The position numbers and the translations under genes were made by a program. The notes under the pieces were generated by a model. That model was given only the letters and a program-made list of their open reading frames with translations. It was not told where the DNA came from and made no database searches. Positions 7,726-17,014 of a stretch of DNA of 64,000 bases are shown one piece after another. The stretch covers positions 1-64,000 of the forward strand of contig DATMFV010000099.1 of assembly GCA_035555975.1 (NCBI GenBank), written 5' to 3'. The number at the start of each line of letters is the position of its first letter. Within the stretch, counting starts at the first letter, position 1. The DNA is from DATMFV01 sp035555975 (GTDB taxonomy: Bacteria > Verrucomicrobiota > Verrucomicrobiia > Chthoniobacterales > Chthoniobacteraceae).

Positions 7726-9705
7726 ATGAAAACAACTCCTTCCCAACCCGGGCCCTGCGGCTGCTGCGGGCACGAAACATCTCCCGACGGGCGACCGGGT
7801 TTACTGGTGGCCGCCTCCGGTATCCTGCTCGCCGCCGGCCTGGCCTGGCAATGGTTTCAATGGCAGCCGTCGGCAGGGGTGACGATTCTGCTGGCGCTCG
7901 CAACGGCGGGAGCGGGGCTGCTCGTTTTCCCCGCCGCCTGGAAAGCCCTCCGGCAGGGGCGTTTGGATATGAATGTCCTGATGAGCATTGCAGCGCTTGG
8001 GGCCTGGGCCATCGGGGCGGGGGAGGAGGCCGCCAGCGTCGTGTTTCTCTTTGCCCTCTCAGAGCTTCTGGAGTCATGGAGCGCCGGTCGCGCCCGGCGG
8101 GCGATCTCTTCGCTGTTGGAACTGAGCCCCGAGACAGCGCTCCGGATCCGCGAAGGGGACGACATGAAGGAGCTTCCGGTGGGGGAGATCTCCGTCGGAG
8201 ACGCCATCTTCATTCGCAGCGGCAGCAGAGTCCCCCTCGACGGGGAAGTCATCCGCGGAACCTCTTCCGTCAACCAGGCGCCCATCACCGGGGAATCGGT
8301 GCCCGTTGAAAAAGCTCCCGGCGATGGCGTGTACGCGGGCACCATCAACGGCGAGGGTTCGTTGACCGTCCGTGTGACCCAAACGGCGGACCATTCCACT
8401 CTGGCGCGGATCATCCGGCTCGTTGAAAAAGCCGAAGAGCAGAAAGCGCCGACCCAACGCTTTGTGGACCGTTTCGCCCGGGTCTACACCCCGGCGGTTT
8501 TTGCGGCGGCCTTGCTGTTGGCCGTCACCGCGCCGCTTCTCCTCGGCCAACCGTGGGAGGTCTGGATCTATCGGGCGCTGGTGCTTCTCGTGATTGCCTG
8601 TCCATGCGCTCTGGTGATTGCGACGCCCGTTTCCATTGTGTCGGGCCTCACCGCATTGACCCGCAGGGGCGTCTTGATCAAGGGGGGAACCTTCCTGGAA
8701 ACCGTGGGCAGGCTTCGTGCCCTCGCCGTCGACAAAACCGGGACCATTACCGAGGGCAAACCTTCCGTGGTGGAGGTGATCGCCATGCCGGGCTCCCGGG
8801 CGGACGACGTGCTCGCCATCGCCGCGTCGATCGACGCCCATTCGGAGCATCCCATGGCGAAAGCGGTTGTCGAAGAGGCAAAACGCCGGGGCATCGCCTT
8901 CTCTCCGGCGGAGAAATATGTCTCACGCACCGGCCGGGGAGTGGAAGGGAGCGTCGAGGGTCGCGTCTGCTTTGTCGGAAACCACCGGATGGCACACGAA
9001 CTGGGGGCCTGCACCCCGGAACTGGAAAGCCGTCTTCAGGAAATCGAATCCCGCGGCTTGTCGCTCGCCATCGTCGGAAGCTCCCCCAGCGGGGGTCGGG
9101 GTGGAAACGTGCTTGGCGTCATGGCGATGGGAGACAGGATTCGGCCGGAAGTCCGCCTGACAATCGCTGCACTGCATCGCGCCGGCGTTCAAAGCGTGGT
9201 GATGCTCAGCGGCGATCACCAGCGGACCGTCGATGCGATCGCCAGAGAGGCGGGGATCGATCGCGCCATCGGGGACCTCCTGCCCCAGGACAAGGTGGAG
9301 CATATTCGCGCCCTGGTTCAGGAGCACCGGTATGTCGGCATGATCGGCGACGGGGTCAACGACGCCCCGGCTCTTGCGACTGCCAGCGTCGGCATCGCCA
9401 TGGGAGCGATCGGCAGCGATACGGCCATCGAAACGGCGGACATGGCGCTGATGCAGGATGACCTTTCAAAGGTCCTGGAAGCGATCGCCACCGGACGCCG
9501 GACCTTGAGGGTGATCCAGTTCAACGTCGCCTTCGCCCTGATCGTGAAGGCGTTGTTCCTGGTGCTGGCATTCTTCGGCTACACCAGTCTCTGGATGGCG
9601 ATCCTGGCCGATACCGGGGCCACCTTGCTGGTCATCCTCAACGCCCTGCGGCTGCTCAGGAGCGGGCGATCAGGAGCACCGCCGGACAAGGCAGGCTCCC
9701 GTTGA
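7726..9705 (+). CDS. P1B-type heavy-metal ATPase, Zn/Cd/Pb class
   Basis: The start at ATG 7726 (659 residues) is preferred over 7681, which lies inside a hairpin. It pumps metal out of the cytoplasm using ATP. Visible motifs are CPC in TM6 at residues 292-294 (context ACPCALVIATPVSIVSG, as in ZntA/CadA), phosphorylation Asp336 in DKTGT, TGES, SEHPMAKAV, and the hinge GDGVNDAPALA. The usual N-terminal HMA domain is missing; instead residues ~10-15 carry CGCCGHE, which may bind metal directly. It follows the RND operon, giving a two-step cytoplasm-to-periplasm-to-outside route. Confidence 0.93.
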   Translation: MKTTPSQPGPCGCCGHETSPDGRPGLLVAASGILLAAGLAWQWFQWQPSAGVTILLALATAGAGLLVFPAAWKALRQGRLDMNVLMSIAALGAWAIGAGEEAASVVFLFALSELLESWSAGRARRAISSLLELSPETALRIREGDDMKELPVGEISVGDAIFIRSGSRVPLDGEVIRGTSSVNQAPITGESVPVEKAPGDGVYAGTINGEGSLTVRVTQTADHSTLARIIRLVEKAEEQKAPTQRFVDRFARVYTPAVFAAALLLAVTAPLLLGQPWEVWIYRALVLLVIACPCALVIATPVSIVSGLTALTRRGVLIKGGTFLETVGRLRALAVDKTGTITEGKPSVVEVIAMPGSRADDVLAIAASIDAHSEHPMAKAVVEEAKRRGIAFSPAEKYVSRTGRGVEGSVEGRVCFVGNHRMAHELGACTPELESRLQEIESRGLSLAIVGSSPSGGRGGNVLGVMAMGDRIRPEVRLTIAALHRAGVQSVVMLSGDHQRTVDAIAREAGIDRAIGDLLPQDKVEHIRALVQEHRYVGMIGDGVNDAPALATASVGIAMGAIGSDTAIETADMALMQDDLSKVLEAIATGRRTLRVIQFNVAFALIVKALFLVLAFFGYTSLWMAILADTGATLLVILNALRLLRSGRSGAPPDKAGSR

Positions 9706-9717
9706 ATCAGCGGTTTT

Positions 9718-10182
9718 CTAATGACAACTGCCGAGCCCCCGCTTTTCGAGGTAACACTGGTGGTACTCCTCCGCCCGCCAGAAACCGGTGCCCGGGGTGA
9801 TTTCGGTCACGATCGGCACCCGGAAACGGCTCTGCGCCCGGGCGAGCGATGCGCGGGCCGCCTCCTCCTGCTGCGGCGAGCGGGTGAAAATCGCCGACCG
9901 GTACTGGGTGCCGATGTCGGGCCCCTGCCGGTTGGGCGTGGTCGGGTCGTGGAGCTGCCAGAAGGCGTTCAACAATTCCGGGTAGCTGATCCTGTCGGGA
10001 TCAAAGGTCACTTCCACCGCTTCCGCGTGGCCGGTCTCACCGGAACAGACCTCTTCGTAGGTCGGGTGTTCCACCGTCCCGCCTTCATAGCCGACGACGG
10101 TCATTTCCACCCCCGGCAGCTTGCGAAAAGCCGCCTCGACTCCCCAGAAACATCCCGCTGCAAACGTAGCTTTCTCACTCAT
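9718..10182 (-). CDS. msrA: Peptide-methionine (S)-S-oxide reductase MsrA
   Basis: The 154 residues carry the family signature GCFWG at residues 10-14, with Cys11 the expected catalytic residue. Other typical stretches are VGYEGG, YEEVCSGETGHAE, FWQLHDPTTPNRQGPDIGTQYRS and EYHQCYL. Cys near the end (C143 region and GSCH) could act as resolving cysteines. It repairs oxidised methionine in the cytoplasm; no signal peptide is seen. It lies 30 bases after the cupin gene on the same strand and may be co-transcribed with GH13 and the cupin. Confidence 0.95.
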   Translation of the reverse strand: MSEKATFAAGCFWGVEAAFRKLPGVEMTVVGYEGGTVEHPTYEEVCSGETGHAEAVEVTFDPDRISYPELLNAFWQLHDPTTPNRQGPDIGTQYRSAIFTRSPQQEEAARASLARAQSRFRVPIVTEITPGTGFWRAEEYHQCYLEKRGLGSCH

Positions 10183-10212
10183 CTTTTTAAGGAATAATCT
10201 ACCACCGGAAAT

Positions 10213-11004
10213 CTACTCCTGCTGGCTTTTCTTGCGCGGGTCCTCCTCGGGATCGACGTAGACCAGTTCCCACGGGCCGTCGCCGGTGAGTTGCAGTTCG
10301 GTATCCTCGTCAAACAAGGCGTAATGACGCTCGCCCGCCGGGACGAGCAGAAAGCCGCCGGGGCCGATCGTGACCATGGCCTCTTCGTCGAAACGGACCC
10401 CCATCCCGATCCGCAACTGCCCGGAGAGAATGGTCGCCCGTTCCTCGGTGGGGTGGGAGTGGGGGGCGAGCCGGGTTCCGGCCGGGATGCGGAAACGGGC
10501 GGTGAACCGGCCCGCTTTGGAAGGGTTGCCTTCCAGGACGGCGATCTCGACCCCCTTGGGAAGAACTCCGGGGGCCTGGGACCATTTGAGCTGGTCGCGG
10601 TTGAGGTAAGGGTGTCGCATCGGGATGGCAGGTTCTGCGCAGCCGGCGGGTGGCTTCAACTCAACTTGAAGCAAAACGGCTTCCTTGTCGCCGATATTTT
10701 CCACGGAATGATGCACCGGGTCGCCCCACGCCGCCGTGCCGGCAGGGATGCTGATCTCCTGGGCCGCCCCGTCGTCGAGCAGGATCTTGAGCCGGGCGTC
10801 GCTCAAACTGTAAACAAAGTTCCGGGGGTGGTAGTGCATCCCGCTTTTTTCACCCGGGGCCAGGCGGGTTTCGAAAACCCGGACCGTGTCGTTTTCAAGC
10901 AGGAGCCGGTGCTGTTCCGGGTTGACTTTGAGGGGGTCCTGCGCGCACAGCATTCCTTTCCATGCGGCGAGGGGGAGGAGTAGGAAAAAAATCCGTTTTT
11001 TCAT
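10213..11004 (-). CDS. Secreted double-cupin protein
   Basis: The 263 residues begin with a signal peptide (MKKRIFFLLLPLAAWKGMLCAQ). There is no convincing lipobox. Two cupin domains follow. The first, about residues 35-120, has a His pair in GMHYHPRN and a later HHS. The second, about residues 145-250, has PHSHPTEE and ERHYAL, consistent with a metal-binding cupin. The substrate is unknown. It is 12 bases downstream of the GH13 gene on the same strand, so the two are probably one transcript. Confidence 0.75.
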   Translation of the reverse strand: MKKRIFFLLLPLAAWKGMLCAQDPLKVNPEQHRLLLENDTVRVFETRLAPGEKSGMHYHPRNFVYSLSDARLKILLDDGAAQEISIPAGTAAWGDPVHHSVENIGDKEAVLLQVELKPPAGCAEPAIPMRHPYLNRDQLKWSQAPGVLPKGVEIAVLEGNPSKAGRFTARFRIPAGTRLAPHSHPTEERATILSGQLRIGMGVRFDEEAMVTIGPGGFLLVPAGERHYALFDEDTELQLTGDGPWELVYVDPEEDPRKKSQQE

Positions 11005-11016
11005 GTCGGGACAGGT

Positions 11017-13440
11017 TCACCGGAAGGCGGCAACGGGTGAAAGTTCGAAATAGAAGGCGGTGAGCGGGGGAACCAGCGGGATGACGATTTGCTCCGCGCT
11101 CTGCGCAAGCCGCAGCGGCATCGAAGGGGCGAGCCGGTCGGTCAGCCGGACCGGCGTCCCCTCGCGCCAGCCAAGCCGCAGGAGCGCTTCGGGCGAAAGG
11201 CGGAGGTCGACATCGCGAAACGCCTGGGAACGGTGGAGATTGGCCACGACCAGGAACGCCTGCCCCTCGTGGGCATCATGCCGGATGAAGGCGTACATCC
11301 AATGGCCGCCCGCCGCCTCGCCGGGAAGCCGCCCGAAATGCTCGCTTTCGAGATTCGCCCCGTTGAGCGGGAGGAAAACGCCGCGCCGGAAGGCCGGTTC
11401 GTCCATCAACGTCAAAAGCCGCCCGTAAAAAGCGCGCAGGGCCGCCTGATCGTCGCTCAGACCCCCGCCGTCAAACTTCCCATCGTTCGCCCAGCGGGCG
11501 AGTTCGGGCATCACGCCATAATCAAAGATGCTGGTCCGCCCCTTGTCCCCTCCGAAGCCGCGGGCCGATCCTTCCCCGGCGTTTTCCCCGACTTCCTGCC
11601 CGTTGTACACCAGCACCGGGCCGCACGAAAGGGCGTAGAGGATCGCGCTGACCGGTCGGCCGACCTCCATCCCGATCCCGCCCCATTCGCCTTCGGCGGC
11701 GAGCCGCACCTCGTCGTGGTTTTCCGCGAAACGGAGGGCGTTGGGGCCGAGCAACGGATCGCGCAGCAACACGGCGTCGAGATCGTTCGCCCAGGCCGGG
11801 CCGTCGTAGATTGCCTTGAGCACCTTGCGCACATCGTCGCCGTAAACCGCGTCAAACCCCGCGTCGAGAAGCTGGACCGTCGCGCTCCCGCCGCCGCCGC
11901 AAAGGGTCCGCAGGATGCCGTTGCGGGAAGGGACGGCCGCCGGGTCATCATCGTAGGCTTCCGCGACGAAAATCACCTCCGGTTGGCGGTAGCGGGCGCG
12001 GGGAATCGCCCACGCCCAGAACTCCGGCGGGACGAGGTGCGCCATGTCGCAGCGAAATCCGTCCACCCCCTGCTGCTGCCAGTGGGCGATCAGGTGATCC
12101 ATCTTGAGCCAGGTATCCGGCAGCGGCGCTCCTGCCTCCCCCGCGTGAGGAAAGGCGGTCTGCCCCGTGGTGAAGTCATACCCGTAGTTGAGCTTGACCG
12201 TCTCGTACCAATCCTCCGAATGCGGCTGCCAACTGGCGACATTGTTGCCCGTGACCCGGCCAAAGCTTCGTTCCGGCTCGTAGAGGCCGTCGCACCCCGG
12301 CTTTCCGGCGGTCGGCAGGCGCAGCGGCGGGCCGTTGGCATCGGGCTGGAGATAAAAGAAATGGTTTTGCGGGTCGAAAAAGCGGTCCTTGCGATCGCCC
12401 CGCCCGTGGTGGCTGCTCGAGCCAAAGGCAAACTGCGGGAAGAGCGTCGACCCCGCGCTCCGGGCGAGATGGTTGGGTACGAGGTCGATGAGCGTCTTGA
12501 GCCCCGCCCGCCGCGCCCGTTTGAGCAGCGCCCGAAACTCCGCCCAACGCTTCTCCGGGGCGGAGGCGTAATCGGGAGAGAGATCCCACGGGTCCTTCAC
12601 CGCATACGGGCTTCCGGCAACCCCTTTGAGCAGGTCGGGATCGTCCGCCGGAGCGCCCGGGTAAGCCGTGCCGGTCGCCTGGCGCAACACCCCGGCCAGC
12701 CAGAGATGGGTCAACCCGAGGCCGCGCAGGGAGGCGAGCGCGTCGTCGGTGATGTCGTTGAACGTGCCGACCCCGTTCTCCTTGAGCGTGCCGCCCGGGC
12801 GGGTCGTTTCGCGGGTGTTGCCGAAGAGGCGGACGAAAAGCTGATAGATGCGCCACCGTTCCTTTTCAAAGCGATGGTGCGGCGTCAGGGTCCCCCCGTC
12901 CGCGCCGGGGCGGTAAAGCCAGTAGCCGGTCAGCGCCTGGTCGCCAAACCCTTCGTTGCGCCAGCCCGGCGGCACGGTTTCGCCGCTTTCGACGAGCTGG
13001 CCCCAGCCGTGGTTGGGGGCGAGCAGCTTGGAATAGTCGGCCAGGGCGACCTGTTGCGCACCGTGGGGGAGGTTCAGGATCAGCGCCGCCCCGCGCCCCT
13101 CGCCGCCGACGGGAAGGAGCGGCCCCAGGCCAAAGAGCGTCGGCGGGCGGGCGGCCCATTGGTGGCCGTCCCAGTAATATTCGGCCAGCGTGGCGGTTTC
13201 ATCATGGAAATAGACCCGGCAGAATGCCGTGGCGTGAAACGGGAGGTAGAGGGTCGAGCCGAGGGTCCAATGCTCGTACGGGATCACCAGCGAGCCGCCG
13301 GGCCGCCCGTCAAACGCCACCGCCGCAAACCACCCCTGCCGCGCTTCGGGCGGGAAGCGCCCGACCAGCCGCCGGACCAGCCGCCCTTCCTCCCACTGCC
13401 AGGGGGGATTGCCGGTTCGCTGGGCATCGTCGGGTTTCAT
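11017..13440 (-). CDS. GH13 alpha-amylase-superfamily glycosidase
   Basis: The 807 residues show no signal peptide, so it is probably cytoplasmic. An N-terminal beta-rich domain (~1-180) precedes the barrel. The four GH13 regions are visible: LIDLVPNH (about 317-324), GFRCDMAH with nucleophile Asp465, FVAEAYDDD with acid/base Glu494, and FAENHDE with Asp576. It should act on alpha-glucans or a related alpha-glucoside; the subfamily is not clear and a maltosyl or glucan-metabolising enzyme is possible. Its promoter must lie in 13441-13707, shared with the divergent LacI gene. Confidence 0.9.
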   Translation of the reverse strand: MKPDDAQRTGNPPWQWEEGRLVRRLVGRFPPEARQGWFAAVAFDGRPGGSLVIPYEHWTLGSTLYLPFHATAFCRVYFHDETATLAEYYWDGHQWAARPPTLFGLGPLLPVGGEGRGAALILNLPHGAQQVALADYSKLLAPNHGWGQLVESGETVPPGWRNEGFGDQALTGYWLYRPGADGGTLTPHHRFEKERWRIYQLFVRLFGNTRETTRPGGTLKENGVGTFNDITDDALASLRGLGLTHLWLAGVLRQATGTAYPGAPADDPDLLKGVAGSPYAVKDPWDLSPDYASAPEKRWAEFRALLKRARRAGLKTLIDLVPNHLARSAGSTLFPQFAFGSSSHHGRGDRKDRFFDPQNHFFYLQPDANGPPLRLPTAGKPGCDGLYEPERSFGRVTGNNVASWQPHSEDWYETVKLNYGYDFTTGQTAFPHAGEAGAPLPDTWLKMDHLIAHWQQQGVDGFRCDMAHLVPPEFWAWAIPRARYRQPEVIFVAEAYDDDPAAVPSRNGILRTLCGGGGSATVQLLDAGFDAVYGDDVRKVLKAIYDGPAWANDLDAVLLRDPLLGPNALRFAENHDEVRLAAEGEWGGIGMEVGRPVSAILYALSCGPVLVYNGQEVGENAGEGSARGFGGDKGRTSIFDYGVMPELARWANDGKFDGGGLSDDQAALRAFYGRLLTLMDEPAFRRGVFLPLNGANLESEHFGRLPGEAAGGHWMYAFIRHDAHEGQAFLVVANLHRSQAFRDVDLRLSPEALLRLGWREGTPVRLTDRLAPSMPLRLAQSAEQIVIPLVPPLTAFYFELSPVAAFR

Positions 13441-13672
13441 GTCAGTAAGCGGAACGGTTTCTGATTTGACTCAACCAATAAACGGATGGATGAAGCATTT
13501 TCGCTTGGGATTCTTGCCTTCCCTTCCGAAAACGCTCCCGAACATGGGAAATTTTTTCCCAGTTTATTCGAAAAAAAAGAAAAAACGAGCTTTTAGATGC
13601 TCCAGTGCCGAGCCCACGGCGGGATGTTGCGGCATCGATTCGGGATGGGAACAAAGAATCGCCAAAAAAGCA

Positions 13673-13701
13673 TTGACGCGCGTCGTTAATCCGAATTACT
13701 A
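13673..13701 (+). promoter_or_regulatory. Putative promoter of lacI-1 (cassette 1)
   Basis: TTGACG at 13673-13678 and TTACTA at 13696-13701 are separated by 17 bases. Transcription would begin at about 13708, the annotated ATG, implying a leaderless message or a start at the in-frame ATG 13726. The imperfect palindrome GTTAATCCGAATTAC (13685-13699) overlaps the -10 and could be the operator. The rest of 13441-13707 holds no gene that I can support. Confidence 0.45.
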
Positions 13702-13707
13702 AAGGGA

Positions 13708-14886
13708 ATGCTTCAACCGGCAACGATGCGAACCCCTCCCACCCAGCGGGATATTGCCAGGGCGCTGAATCTTTCCCAGACCAGCGTCGCTTTCGCCCTT
13801 GATCCCAAGCATCAGGATCGCCTGCCGCCGGAAACCGTGGCGCTGATCCAGGCCAAGGCGGAGGAGATGCGCTACCAGCCAAGGCGCATCGCAAAGATGC
13901 TCCGGAGCGGGCGCTCCCACACGATCGCGGTCGTCATGGTCTCGGCCAACCTTAAAGCTCCGCAGGAACGGGTGCAGTTTCTGGCACAGTGCGCGATTCA
14001 GGCCGGTTATCAACTGGTGGCGATCGATCTCGACTGGTTCAAGCGGGACGAAGCGGCGGCCCGGCAATACCTTCTCGACTCCACGGCGGAAGGGGTGGTG
14101 TTCTGCAACGTCAACAGCAAGGAAGGCAGCGCCTGGCTTGATCTGCTTCGCGACCGCGCCATGCCTTTCATCCACCTGAGCAGCGTCGGCTTCGAGGCCG
14201 GGGACCGCGTTCATGCCGATATTGCGGAAGCCTACCTGCGGATGACCGAACATCATCTCGAAATGGGAGCGCGCCGCCCGCTGCTGCTGCTTTCCGCCCG
14301 GGACCCCGGTTATACGGGCGCGTTTTCCGCCAGCATCACCGACCGGGTGGACGGGTTTGCCCGCGCGATCCTCGCCGCCGGAGGCAAGCTGACCGCGGAT
14401 GATTTCCCGGTCAGCCGCTTTTTTCCGGGAAAGAAGCCTTCGAACCGAACTGCAAAGCGTGATCTGGTGGGGCAGATCGTCCATTCCGAAAGGCGGCCTC
14501 CCGTGCGGGATGCCTTTGAAATGGGGTACGCCCAGGCCGACCGCTTCATCCGGGAAAAACGGGAATTTGACGCCCTGATCTGCTCCAACGACGAACTCGC
14601 TTCCGGGGCCATGGCGGCCTGCATGCACCACGGAGTGCCGGTGCCGGAAAAAGTGCGCATCTCCGGCGGAGACAATGCCCGCTACAGCCGGTTTGGAGCC
14701 GTGCCGCTCACCACCATCGTGCAACCGTCGCTTGAGATGGTGGAATGGAGCGTCCGGCGGATCGTGGAGCTGATTGAAAACGCGGGCTCACCTCAAAAGT
14801 ACCAGCACCGGGTCTTTCCCTGCAAGCTGATCTGCCGCCAATCCACCACCGGCCTGCGCACGCCGGAAGCCTCCATCCCCTTATGA
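13708..14886 (+). CDS. LacI-family transcriptional regulator, cassette 1
   Basis: The 392 residues have a helix-turn-helix close to the N-terminus (TQRDIARALNLSQTSVAFAL, from residue ~12) and a hinge-like YQPRRIAKMLRSGRS. They are followed by a periplasmic-binding-protein-like effector domain (~60-375) with typical LICSNDELASGAMAAC and PLTTIVQPSLEMVEW strands. It probably senses a sugar and controls its own operon. Its stop overlaps the next start as ATGA. ATG 13726 is an alternative start that still keeps the whole HTH. Confidence 0.9.
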   Translation: MLQPATMRTPPTQRDIARALNLSQTSVAFALDPKHQDRLPPETVALIQAKAEEMRYQPRRIAKMLRSGRSHTIAVVMVSANLKAPQERVQFLAQCAIQAGYQLVAIDLDWFKRDEAAARQYLLDSTAEGVVFCNVNSKEGSAWLDLLRDRAMPFIHLSSVGFEAGDRVHADIAEAYLRMTEHHLEMGARRPLLLLSARDPGYTGAFSASITDRVDGFARAILAAGGKLTADDFPVSRFFPGKKPSNRTAKRDLVGQIVHSERRPPVRDAFEMGYAQADRFIREKREFDALICSNDELASGAMAACMHHGVPVPEKVRISGGDNARYSRFGAVPLTTIVQPSLEMVEWSVRRIVELIENAGSPQKYQHRVFPCKLICRQSTTGLRTPEASIPL

Positions 14887-16229
14887 AAAAAGCCGTTCCC
14901 TTCAAACTTCGGTCGTGCCTCCTCGCCATGGCGACGAGCCTTCTTCCCGGCATCGCCGCGGCCCAGACCAACTGGGTAGCCAACCCGTCCGACGCCTGGT
15001 GGCATAACCCGGCGAACTGGAGCAATGGCGTGCCGACCTCATCGGCCGATGCCAATATCAACCGGTCGACGGGCGTGATCCTCAACACCTCCGGCGAGCA
15101 GGCAAACCGTCTCTACCTCGGCATCAGCGGAAGCGGGGAACGAACCGTGCTGACGGTCGCCTCTTCGGGCAGCCTCTCAGTGATCGAAAGCGGCAGGCTC
15201 AGTCTGGGCAACGGCACCGGCAGCCTGAATGCTTCGCTGATCATCGACGGCGGCTCGGTCTCCGCCGTGGGAAGGGTCTATCTCGGTCGCTATGCGGGGA
15301 GCGACACGATGCTGACCCTCAAAAATGGGGGCACGCTTTCCGCCGGCACCATCGGGCTTTCCAATGATGCGAATCAGAAGACCGTCCTTCATATCGGAGG
15401 GGAGACGACGGCGCAGGCCCCCGGCTGGGCGGATGTCACCAGCGTCACGGGAGAGACCGCCGGAGCCAATAGCGTCAACACCCTGAATTTCAACCATACC
15501 TCGACCCGCTACCAGTTTACCCGGCTCAGTACGGGGGGCGATGATGTCCGGATTCGCGGGCGGGTCATCGTCAATCTGAAAGCGGGAACCACCGTGCTTG
15601 CCGCTGGCAATGACTATACGGAGACGACCACGGTGGAGGCCGGAGCCCGGTTGCTGGCCAACTACCAGACCTCAAGCGCTTCCTTCAGTTCCACCGGAAC
15701 GGGCGGCGTGGCGGTCAACCAGGGGGGAATCCTCGGCGGGATTGGCTATATCGGCGGGGATACCGTGGTCGACGGATGGCTCAAGCCGGGCGACTACGAT
15801 GCCGGAGCCGCGCTTCCCTCGCTGGCCACGCTGAAATTCAACCGATCGCTGACGTTGGGAGCGGGTAGCGAAACGGAGATTTTTCTCAACGGAACCGTAC
15901 GCGGTGAAACTTATGGCGGACTTGATGTGGCGGGGGATCTCCTGCTCGGAGGGACCCTCCGGATTCAACTCGGCGGAGAGTTTGATCTGGAAGCAGAGGA
16001 AAGCCTGACCTTCCGGCTTTTCGAGGTCGCCGGGGATTTTAATGGAACCTTTGCCGCCTACGAACTTCCCGAAGTATGGAACGGAGTGGCGTTGCAGTGG
16101 GACGTTTCCGGAGTTTCGAGTGAGGGCGAACTGAAAGTCACCGCCGTCCCCGAACCTTCAACCTGGGTCGCACTCGGGAGCGGAGCGGCCCTCCTCTTCC
16201 TCGCCCGTCGCCGCCGGCTCACGGCGTAA
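14883..16229 (+). CDS. PEP-CTERM beta-strand-repeat surface protein, cassette 1
   Basis: The 448 residues have a signal peptide ending near GIAAAQ. The body is built of repeats rich in Gly, Ser, Thr and Asn (e.g. SGSLSVIESGRLSLGNGTG, GGILGGIGYIGGDTVVDG), the autotransporter-like beta-helix style. The C-terminus is VPEPSTW, a hydrophobic helix (VALGSGAALLFLA) and RRRR, the full PEP-CTERM sorting signal recognised by exosortases. An exosortase gene lies at 38.9 kb. A surface or extracellular matrix role is inferred. Overlap with lacI by ATGA implies co-transcription. Confidence 0.88.
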   Translation: MKKAVPFKLRSCLLAMATSLLPGIAAAQTNWVANPSDAWWHNPANWSNGVPTSSADANINRSTGVILNTSGEQANRLYLGISGSGERTVLTVASSGSLSVIESGRLSLGNGTGSLNASLIIDGGSVSAVGRVYLGRYAGSDTMLTLKNGGTLSAGTIGLSNDANQKTVLHIGGETTAQAPGWADVTSVTGETAGANSVNTLNFNHTSTRYQFTRLSTGGDDVRIRGRVIVNLKAGTTVLAAGNDYTETTTVEAGARLLANYQTSSASFSSTGTGGVAVNQGGILGGIGYIGGDTVVDGWLKPGDYDAGAALPSLATLKFNRSLTLGAGSETEIFLNGTVRGETYGGLDVAGDLLLGGTLRIQLGGEFDLEAEESLTFRLFEVAGDFNGTFAAYELPEVWNGVALQWDVSGVSSEGELKVTAVPEPSTWVALGSGAALLFLARRRRLTA

Positions 16230-16252
16230 CCCCCCGGAGGGAAGGAGATCGC

Positions 16253-17008
16253 ATGGCTCCGGACACACCATCCATCACGGAAGCGGAAGGGTTCACGACC
16301 CTGGAACTGGTGGCGACTCTCACGGCTGTGGCGGTGCTGGCGGCGCTCCTTTTCCCGGTATTCGGGATGATGAGACGACGCTCGGAAGAGGTGCGGTGCA
16401 TGAGCAACCTCAAAGGGGTGGGAAACTCTCTTTTCGCCTATGTGGCCGACCATCGCGGAAAGCTGCTGCCGCGTTACGCCGGCGATGTGGCGGCCTCGGA
16501 ACCCAAAGGGTGGCCTTACCGCCTGATTTCGATGGGTTACGTCACCGATCCCCGAATCCTTTTCTGCCCCTCCTACTTTCCCAGAAACGTGGAGGAGGCG
16601 CATTACAAGCCGACGAACAGCAACGCTTCCCAGACTTACGGAATGCGCCTCTGGGTGGTTCCGGGGCAGAAGTACGTCAAGGAAAACCAGGAAGCCCACA
16701 AACCGTTGAGCGCCATCCGGGAGCCGTCGGATTTTTTTCTCGTGGCGGATAGCTATTGGGTCGCTGAAAACTGGCGTTCGCAAGGTTACGGGATCACCCC
16801 CTCCAAGGCGAAATCGGAGCAGGCGGTGCATCTCCGCCATGGCGGAAAGGCGAATGCGCTCTTTGCCGACGGTCGCGTTGAGGCCAAGCCCGGCGACTAT
16901 TTCCGGGATCTCAGCAGGATCGACCGGCAGGCGATCTATGCGGAAGCGCCGGACCGGACCTTCACTATCATCGAGGGAGATGCCGCCCTTCCGGCCCCGG
17001 TTCCTTAA
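16253..17008 (+). CDS. Type II pseudopilin with H-x9-DG domain, cassette 1
   Basis: The 251 residues have a short leader followed by GFTTLELVATLTAVAVLAAL; cleavage after Gly leaves Phe at +1 and Glu at +5, the prepilin-peptidase rule. The C-terminal region has HLRHGGKANALFADGRVEA, the H-x9-DG pattern typical of this very expanded PVC pseudopilin family (DUF1559-related). It lies 23 bases after the PEP-CTERM gene and 6 bases before the next. The role of these pseudopilins is not established; secretion of, or binding to, polysaccharide is possible. Confidence 0.85.
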   Translation: MAPDTPSITEAEGFTTLELVATLTAVAVLAALLFPVFGMMRRRSEEVRCMSNLKGVGNSLFAYVADHRGKLLPRYAGDVAASEPKGWPYRLISMGYVTDPRILFCPSYFPRNVEEAHYKPTNSNASQTYGMRLWVVPGQKYVKENQEAHKPLSAIREPSDFFLVADSYWVAENWRSQGYGITPSKAKSEQAVHLRHGGKANALFADGRVEAKPGDYFRDLSRIDRQAIYAEAPDRTFTIIEGDAALPAPVP

Positions 17009-17014
17009 TTTTTT

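Noticed and set aside
11089..13464. 791-residue plus-strand open frame
   Set aside because: It is antisense to the GH13 gene, which has all catalytic motifs.
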